Shown: positions 58,101-64,000 of the stretch, piece after piece
Layout of the letters: the number at the start of each line of letters is the position of its first letter
How positions within the stretch are numbered: position 1 is the stretch's first letter
NCBI GenBank assembly: GCA_001600455.1
Contig: BCKC01000005.1
Span: 1,054,001-1,118,000 of the forward strand
Direction of reading: 5' to 3'
DNA length: 64,000 nucleotides
From: Endocalyx cinctus
Lineage: Eukaryota > Ascomycota > Sordariomycetes > Amphisphaeriales > Apiosporaceae
Notes under the pieces: model-generated
Seen by the model: only the letters and a program-made list of their open reading frames with translations
What the model was told of the DNA's origin: nothing
The model's database searches: none
Translations under genes and position numbers: made by a program

Positions 58101-59587
58101 AGATCCTCGAGCGAGGGCGTTCGACCAGCGCAAGATTTGTTACAGCCTCATCCATCATGTCCTACAAGAATTGGATACCGCTTCTAGTCGAGAGCCAGAA
58201 ATGGTTGATGGCAAAATGACGCTCATTGCAACGAAACGAGCTGAGGCATACGATGTGGTCAACAGTTCGATGGATGAAGTCTTTCACTTTGATCTATATG
58301 ACTGGTACATACAACAAGGATGGACTGATCGCCTCCTGAATATTGAGTCTACTCATGTGGTTACTTTCCTGACAAAGCTTGCGGAAGCAGGTGTTGAACA
58401 GGCCGATCTATTGTGTAGATATTATACTATGCGCAGCAGGTTCTTTGATGCTGCTCAGGTCCAGCACTCCCTCGCCGAGTCCAAGTTCACAATCCCCATT
58501 AAGGACCGCCTTACACTCCTGAGCAAAGCGAAAACGAACGCTAGCGTGATGACTGCCGGTATCAGTCGACAGCAACAGCAGCTCCTTAACCACTCAATCA
58601 CCGAGCTCCTAGACGTGGCGCATATACAAGATGATCTCCTTGAGAGACTTAGTGCGGACGATAGAGTCCCTCCGGAACGACTACCTCAGATTCAGGAAGC
58701 GTTGAACGGAATGGTCCTGTCTCTTTCAGTGGTATGTATCGCGTTTTTTTTTTTTTTTTTGGTCACAAGCTACAGATAAACATAGGATCAAATGTCGATT
58801 TTGCTAATACGAGACTGGCTAGCTATTTAATGAATACGCCGATCAAGCCTGTTACTTCGACCTATGCCTGATTATCTATCACGTAGCCGATTTCCGAAAC
58901 GCAACCACAATCGCACAGACATGGGCCTCCCTTATCCAGCAGACCCACGACAATGTGGCGGAGCAGTGGGCTGTCTACAATGCCGAGCGCCGCCAACACG
59001 GAGCCAGGGCAGGCGACCCTCCCCCGCAGCCCTACGAAACCTTGGTTGGACAGGTTCAGGATATCTGCCATCGATCGAGCAATGACTCATTCATCTTCCC
59101 TGTATCGACCCTGCTACCAGAGATATGTCGCTATGCACTCGAGAACGGTCAGGATGGGCGGATCGGGGCCGACCCGAACTGGCCTGTCATGCTCTTTCTG
59201 AGCTTGGGTGTGAGTCATGACCTCGTGGCACGAGTTTTGGAGCAGATGTTCGAGGCGCAGGAAGTGCCGTTCCGAGCGTCGGGACGTACCAGGGTCGTCG
59301 AATGGATAATTTACGGTATTAACCAGTGGACGAGGGACCTGAGCCGCCACGGAAGACCAGAGGCTAGACTTGAGCCTTGGGTAGCCGAACTTATAGCTGA
59401 GTGCGAGTCTTGGATCTCTTCAGCGGCCAGCAGCGGTCCACGCGGAAGTAGTAACGAAGGGGGCATGGATTTGAGAGAGATGGGAAGGGAGGTCAGAGAT
59501 ACGAGACGCGCCGTTGATGGACTTGTTGGTGGTGGAGCGAGCACAGGTCACTTGGGTAGGAACGGGAGTAGCATGGGTTTTTTCTGA
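55130..59587 (+). CDS. NUP170: Nucleoporin Nup155/Nup170 (inner-ring scaffold)
   Basis: This is an inner-ring component of the nuclear pore complex. Three exons, 55130-55469, 55568-58731 and 58823-59587, joined by canonical introns, give 1422 residues, matching fungal Nup170/Nup155 (about 1400-1500). The first about 140 residues are a low-complexity Ser/Pro/Gln-rich leader. The N-terminal beta-propeller follows (LDSPWAPFERTQIYTLP, GLFAELNHAWIAIDNCLYLWDY, DNQHSIAAVKLV, LVVDDTRNLLYSLSNASTVRTYYIE-like segment at VVDDTRNLLYSLS). The C-terminal half is an alpha-solenoid (RRLIDIFAAAIR, KVFINFGGNPTLP-like, YYAGAIQLCLTVASEKDRGN, LYDWYIQQGWTDRLLNIES, LLCRYYTMRSRFFDAAQVQHSLAES, LSKAKTNASV). Intron 2 removes a T-run and joins LSV to LFNEYADQACYFDLCL in phase. 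The ATG at 55130 is the first in frame. A single-copy housekeeping gene is expected. Confidence 0.93.
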
Positions 59588-60108
59588 TTAAAAAGAAGAG
59601 AAAAAATCGCGGTAACAGAAACGTGATTTATGATATTGTAAAAGAGAGAGAAAGAGGAAGTTTAAAGTAATTGAGAAATGTAAGGATAGGAAAGGCACGG
59701 CGTGGTGTTATTATCATTTTGTGTCCTCAGTTCTCCCTCAATATTCACCTATTATATGATACAAGATTTAGAAAACTGTGAGTGTATATAAGGCTTCGGA
59801 TGGTTCAGCTACCAAATTATTACTTGATGAAAAATGTTATACTTGACTAGCATCGATTTGAGAAGAATGCACTGAGATTACCTCGTGATTGAGGTACCCC
59901 CTCAATCTGACACGCCTGCAACCGTAGGAAACCTCGATCACATCTTTGATTCTTTTGTAGACTTAACCATGGCTCCCACAATCATGCTTGAGGGCGACAG
60001 GTTTAATCTACTCTGATTACACAGGTAGTCGGTTCTCTTATAGTAGAAAATTAGAGAGGTGATAACGAATAGATATAATCATTGCGAACTACTGATTAAC
60101 TGTCTGAT
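59588..60108. other. Spacer between convergent nucleoporin and GH88 genes
   Basis: 521 bp of AT-rich 3' flanking sequence for both genes. Nothing else seen. Confidence 0.5.
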
Positions 60109-61827
60109 TCATTTCGATTTACTCGAGCTCTTCAAGATAACCGAACCAATACCCATTTCTAGTAGCTTATTGCCAAATAAGAGAAAGAAGTAATCAGCAT
60201 ATACTAACCCATGGTTCGCCCATCTGCGGGGAGCAAATTCATAGTTATTTATCGTTGCTCCACCTAAGATCGTGTCTCCATCTCCTGGCTTGACCTTAGT
60301 GTCCGTGATAACCTGCGTCACTCCATCATTTACCGACTTGAACCCCGTTCTCTCCACCGTCTCTTCCGCGGATGGAGTCATGTATCGGGTGCAGACGCTT
60401 TCGACAATTTCCAACGCCATAGCCAGATACCGAGACTCGCATCCCATATTAGCGAGCGACTCGTGAAGCAGAAGCATCCCATACGACGCGATCACGGCCG
60501 CGCTAGTATCCGGCGGCTGCTGCTGTTTCTTTCCTTCCTTTTCGCACGCATCAAAATCCCAAGGCGGGATGCGATCTTCTGACAATCGTTTGAGAAAATA
60601 ATCCGCGCACCGAATAGCCGTTGATAAGAATTCCTTCTCTCCGGTCCAGCGGTACGTTTCTGCGAACCCGGCGATGGCCCAGGCTTGGCCTCGGGACCAA
60701 CAGGACTCGTGCGAGTATCCTTGGTTGGTGAGACGCGCTTTGATATCTCCGGTATGCGGGTCGAAGACTACTAGGTGGGTGGTAGATCCATCTGGTCTAA
60801 CGTGCGCTTTCTGGGTGAGGTACGCGTGTCGCACGGCTTTGGAGAATAAATCCATGTCTCCTGTTTTGGAAGCTGCGTAAAATAGCATGTTGAGATTCAT
60901 CATGTTATCCTAATCAGATACTATTAGAAAACTTATCGGATATATATGATATTTTCATGGATTTCTTTTTTATGCACTTACTATTATCACAAGAAATTCT
61001 GTCTCTGGGGTAGAGAAATTATATTTTTGGGTCTGGCAGCTATCCCATGACCGCAGGCCCCCAACCCTACGGTTGAATCGTGATGCTAGAGAACGAGCAG
61101 CAGTTTTGATAGTGGACAATGCTCTTTCGTCGTGGTTAAGTTCCCAAGCTAATTTAGCCCAAGGCATGATCATAAACCCAAGGTCGTGAGTGTTTGTCAA
61201 GAGTGCATTTTCGTGGAGACTCTCGGTCCACCATTTGCAAGCATATCTGACAGTACGTCAGATCGCGCCGGAAAAAAAGAGGGAGAGGGAGAAAAGCGGT
61301 GTACGCAACACCTACTGTAACTGTAGCTCATGAGTGTAATCGCGAGAGTTTTGAACATGATGATTTATGATATGCCGATATTTCATTTTTCGTTCAAGAA
61401 GCAGATAGAGCGATCCCGGGAAGAACCCCGAGGTCCAAAACTTGAGATCACGATATACATATTCGTTCGATCCGGGCTCGGTATATTCCGGGTACAGAAC
61501 AGGAGGGTCGGGCTAGTTAGGACAAGTAAGTTGGATTGAAGTGCAACTGCAGATACTAACATTTATGGAACTTACCGCAAATAAAACTTGCCTAGCGATG
61601 TTCCTGATTTTCAATTCATTGGATACGCTGTATAGCTTTTTCAAGGGGGTGGAAACTGGCTGCACGATCCCGGAATTAATTCGTTTATTGGCTGCTGTGG
61701 CTGAAAGGGTGTTCTGGAAAGCATGAGCGTGGAGTCGCCAATGAGAGATAGTATTACTTACCCCTTGAAATTCTAAACTGTCGTCGTCGTCATAGCTATG
61801 TTGACGTTTCCGGATGCCGTGTTCCAT
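60109..61827 (-). CDS. GH88-family unsaturated glucuronyl hydrolase
   Basis: This glycoside hydrolase removes unsaturated uronic acid residues left by polysaccharide lyases. Exons on the minus strand are 61827-61762, 61713-61576, 61512-61316, 61246-60982 and 60909-60109; all introns are canonical and in phase, giving 488 residues. The core is an (alpha/alpha)6 barrel: FWTSGFFPGSLYLLLER, THDLGFMIMPWAKLAWE with the conserved THD(L)G catalytic-region Asp, then DNMMNLNMLFYAA holding the second conserved Asp, GYSHESCWSRGQAWAIAGFAETYR (the SxWSRGQAW signature), PWDFDA, DTSAAVIASYGMLLL, and a C-terminal WANHGLVYADYFFL block. No signal peptide is visible: the N-terminus (MEHGIRKRQHSYDDDD) is polar, so an intracellular location is likely, as for other fungal members. 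It acts on imported or cytosolic unsaturated oligosaccharides. No lyase or uronate pathway gene is adjacent. Confidence 0.9.
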
Positions 61828-63144
61828 TTTTTTTTTTTTGAATCCCTAAATTAATATGTCAAAAAGCAGATGAATGTATTTCTGTGTCAAGGGAGCTGGG
61901 AATAGTGAAGCTATCGTCATGAGTAGAACGAAAGATCCCAAGCGGGGTGATTGGAATCTTATACCTAACGTTAATTATATACATGATCACAAGCTTGATT
62001 GAGTCCATATCATAAGTATCGTCAATTAATTCGTCATTTGATAGTTTTGTTTTCTTTTTTCCTTTTCCAGTCTTTTCACTATCATCATCTTCCATCGTGC
62101 TCCGCGTCCAATTTTGAGAATTTGGAGAGTTTGGACAAGGGGCCGGGCTAATTTCCGGACCGGCCGCCGTAGGTGATTTATTATCTAATCTGCCAACATT
62201 CCACTCTCCAGCCATACTCGTCTCGTGGACTTTTAAAAATATTCTTAGTAACATTCTTCATGAACTGTTGGATCTTTTTCTTATGGTTCAATGTATGAGG
62301 GGCGCGCGTATCGTACGAACAACACCTGAAAACCCGATCTCATCCAAGCTAAGCTAGCATTGCCCATGCTCAATCTGAGACTTCGCTCATCGTTATGTTC
62401 TTACTAATGATGACATGATATGATGAGTAAGTTCTCTGATGAAAGGAACCTTCAAACAAGTTATGTGCTTGGTATTGTCTACCTACCTGTCTGCTAGTAT
62501 CTAGGCAGCTAGGTTAGGCTTTGACATGTTACATCCCAGTCTATCGGTCAGTCCGTTTGGTTAGTTCGAGTGTGGCGTTAGTGCGTCTGATTAGCAACGG
62601 TAAGAAGAATCTCGAGTTACCAAGGGTTCGACATCAACCATACACAGTACACTATCTATCACAAGGATTACTACTATATGATCAGACGATATCCAGGTTC
62701 CCTTCGTAGGTACATTTCCCCACCAATTAGAACTTCGCCCTGATGCCCTGCACCCCAAAGCCCATCCCTATCATCTTATCCTTTAATGCTGCCGGCAAAA
62801 GTAATTGTACATACATCAGTTCCACGCTCTAGCTGCATGATTTAGAAGTAACTAGCCGTAGGTTAATACGAATGGATGCGACAGTAACATATTTCTCCAC
62901 ATGTCACCTACGCAATTGATCGGCGTAGTGTGGATCAAGCACCCGGGAAGGGCTGCAGGCTTGATTATAATTAGGTCTTATGCGGGGTTAATTAAGGGGT
63001 ATGGGGAATAATAAGTGCCACTCGGTGAAAGATTCAATCGAGAGAACTTAACTTACAAATTAATAAAACTTATTGCTTTAAATTGTCTCATGTCAGCTGC
63101 CCATTTCTTCGCTACGGATTGGCTTTGTGGCTGATGCTGAGGAT
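61828..63144. other. Spacer between divergent GH88 and transcription factor genes
   Basis: About 1.3 kb containing the promoters of both divergent genes and one questionable small open frame (61859-62215, minus). A T run lies directly upstream of the GH88 start. Confidence 0.5.
61859..62215 (-). CDS. Questionable small open frame
   Basis: 118 residues starting MAGEWNVGRLD, with an Asp/Glu-rich then Lys-rich middle (EDDDSEKTGKGKKKTK) and a hydrophobic segment (SIKLVIMYIINV). I recognise no family. It ends 32 bp before the GH88 start on the same strand, so it may be part of a longer 5' leader, an upstream exon of another gene, or non-coding. Confidence 0.2.
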   Translation of the reverse strand: MAGEWNVGRLDNKSPTAAGPEISPAPCPNSPNSQNWTRSTMEDDDSEKTGKGKKKTKLSNDELIDDTYDMDSIKLVIMYIINVRYKIPITPLGIFRSTHDDSFTIPSSLDTEIHSSAF

Positions 63145-64000
63145 ATGGCGGACTCTATCGAAGTCATGGATAATGATGGTTCTGTCAGAGAAGAGGAGGA
63201 CGGCTTGGAAGTACCCGACCAACAGACAGGAAAGCCGAAGAACTCATGTAAAGATGAAGGTCCAGCGTAGGTAGTATCTATCATCTTATTATTATTTATT
63301 TTCACATTTCAGACCCCCACATGATGAGCCAAAATACGCCCCGGCTCTGTTGTGCTGATTAACTTCGTACCTAGGTGTCACTCTTGTCGGAAGAAGAAAG
63401 CCAGGTGCTCGAGAGAGCAGCCATGTTTTCACTGTGAAAAAAATAGTATGTTCTCCTAACTTTATACGAGCTCCTAGCTAGGCATTAAATACTTCAAGAT
63501 ATACAGTGCGTTTACGATGACAGAAGAGCCAAACCGGGTGTGAGAGCAGGAGCAATTGATAGTCTCAGCAACCGAATCTGTAAGGATACACGACCATAAG
63601 CTCATAAATTCTATGCTTTACGCTTACCAAAAAATAGCTTCGCTCGAGAACATGTTCCTAGGCCAAGGTTTGCTTTGGCAACAAGTGTGGCGCTGCATAG
63701 AGGCATTGGAGAACAGAAATACATCGGGGGCTCCCGAATTCCCCGAAAATGTGATCTCCGAAGACCCTGAGAAGAGCCTTTCAAACTATGCGCAGCAACT
63801 TAGGAACACCCTTTCCTCCCTTGGAGATAGTGGACAAAATGGGAGAATTGATGCTGCGGAAAACTTCAGACCGAAAAAGAGGCGACGGCAAGAAACTCCG
63901 ATAATGGATACCAATCCATCCGCAGCGTATAATTATGATATGACCGAATTTCAGAACAATGAATGCCAGCTACCACCTCGTGACTTGGTAGATGACTTAG
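63145..64000 (+). CDS. Zn(II)2Cys6 transcription factor (3' partial)
   Basis: This is the N-terminal part of a nuclear zinc-cluster regulator cut by the window edge. Exons are 63145-63266, 63375-63445, 63499-63579 and 63638-64000 onward, with canonical in-phase introns. After an acidic 40-residue leader the zinc cluster is Cys42-X2-Cys45-X6-Cys52-X5-Cys58-X2-Cys61-X6-Cys68, a textbook spacing; the last Cys is brought in by the third exon, whose start at 63499 (after CAAG) gives NIQCVYD. KPGVRAGAIDSLSNRISSLENMFLGQGLLWQQVW follows as linker and coiled-coil dimerisation region, then a basic segment KKRRRQ that could be a nuclear signal. PPRDLVDDL at the edge is the usual start of the fungal regulatory middle domain. 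Function of the regulon is unknown. It is divergent from the GH88 gene, so control of that gene is possible but unproven. Confidence 0.9.

Overview
The window looks like chromosomal DNA of a filamentous ascomycete (Pezizomycotina, probably a sordariomycete; the exact lineage is not resolved). Genes are interrupted by short introns, mostly 50-70 nt, with GTAAGT-like donors, CTAAC-like branch points and AG acceptors. The protein families are typical of such fungi: Zn(II)2Cys6 transcription factors, a HET-domain NLR, a fungal-rhodopsin/PTH11-type membrane protein, a spherulin-4-like secreted protein, a Dal5-type permease and a DDX60-like helicase. Genes are separated by long AT-richer spacers with homopolymer runs and microsatellites. 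I rebuilt the exon-intron structures by hand from reading-frame continuity, splice signals and recognised family motifs.

Layout from left to right: the 3' part of an MFS sugar transporter (1-1804, +); a Gfo/Idh/MocA dehydrogenase (3264-4399, -); a secreted spherulin-4-like protein (6100-6942, +); a Zn2Cys6 regulator (7068-8846, -) divergent from an amadoriase/sarcosine-oxidase-type flavoenzyme (9499-10776, +); a gene-poor 6.6 kb stretch with a decayed UbiA-like membrane protein; a PTH11/rhodopsin-like 7TM protein (17432-18860, +); a full-length DDX60-like SF2 helicase (21777-27621, +); an O-methyltransferase (30156-31563, -); a medium-chain reductase (35246-36451, +); a histidine-phosphatase family protein (37016-37861, -); a SnoaL/NTF2-like protein (38542-39012, -); a HET-NB-ARC-TPR NLR whose TPR array is frameshifted (39792-43023, -); a Dal5-type permease (46130-47940, -) divergent from a 5-oxoprolinase (49125-53514, +); nucleoporin Nup155/Nup170 (55130-59587, +); a GH88 unsaturated glucuronyl hydrolase (60109-61827, -); and a second Zn2Cys6 regulator running off the right edge (63145-64000, +).

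Functional pairings. The permease and 5-oxoprolinase share a 1.18 kb bidirectional promoter region rich in HGATAR motifs, which suggests a nitrogen-scavenging uptake and hydrolysis module. The first Zn2Cys6 factor may regulate the adjacent divergent amine/amino-acid oxidase. The NLR and the DDX60-like helicase are the two candidate immunity or nucleic-acid-surveillance genes, but they lie about 12 kb apart and nothing in the sequence links them. I found no convincing tRNA, rRNA, CRISPR or intact transposon.

The most notable anomalies are: an apparent GT-TG intron in the 5-oxoprolinase, needed to keep the catalytic N-terminus in frame; a 17-nt deletion in the third of eight 126-nt TPR units of the NLR; a GATA-dense divergent promoter; a UbiA-like relic; and several hairpin-forming inverted repeats in the spacers.
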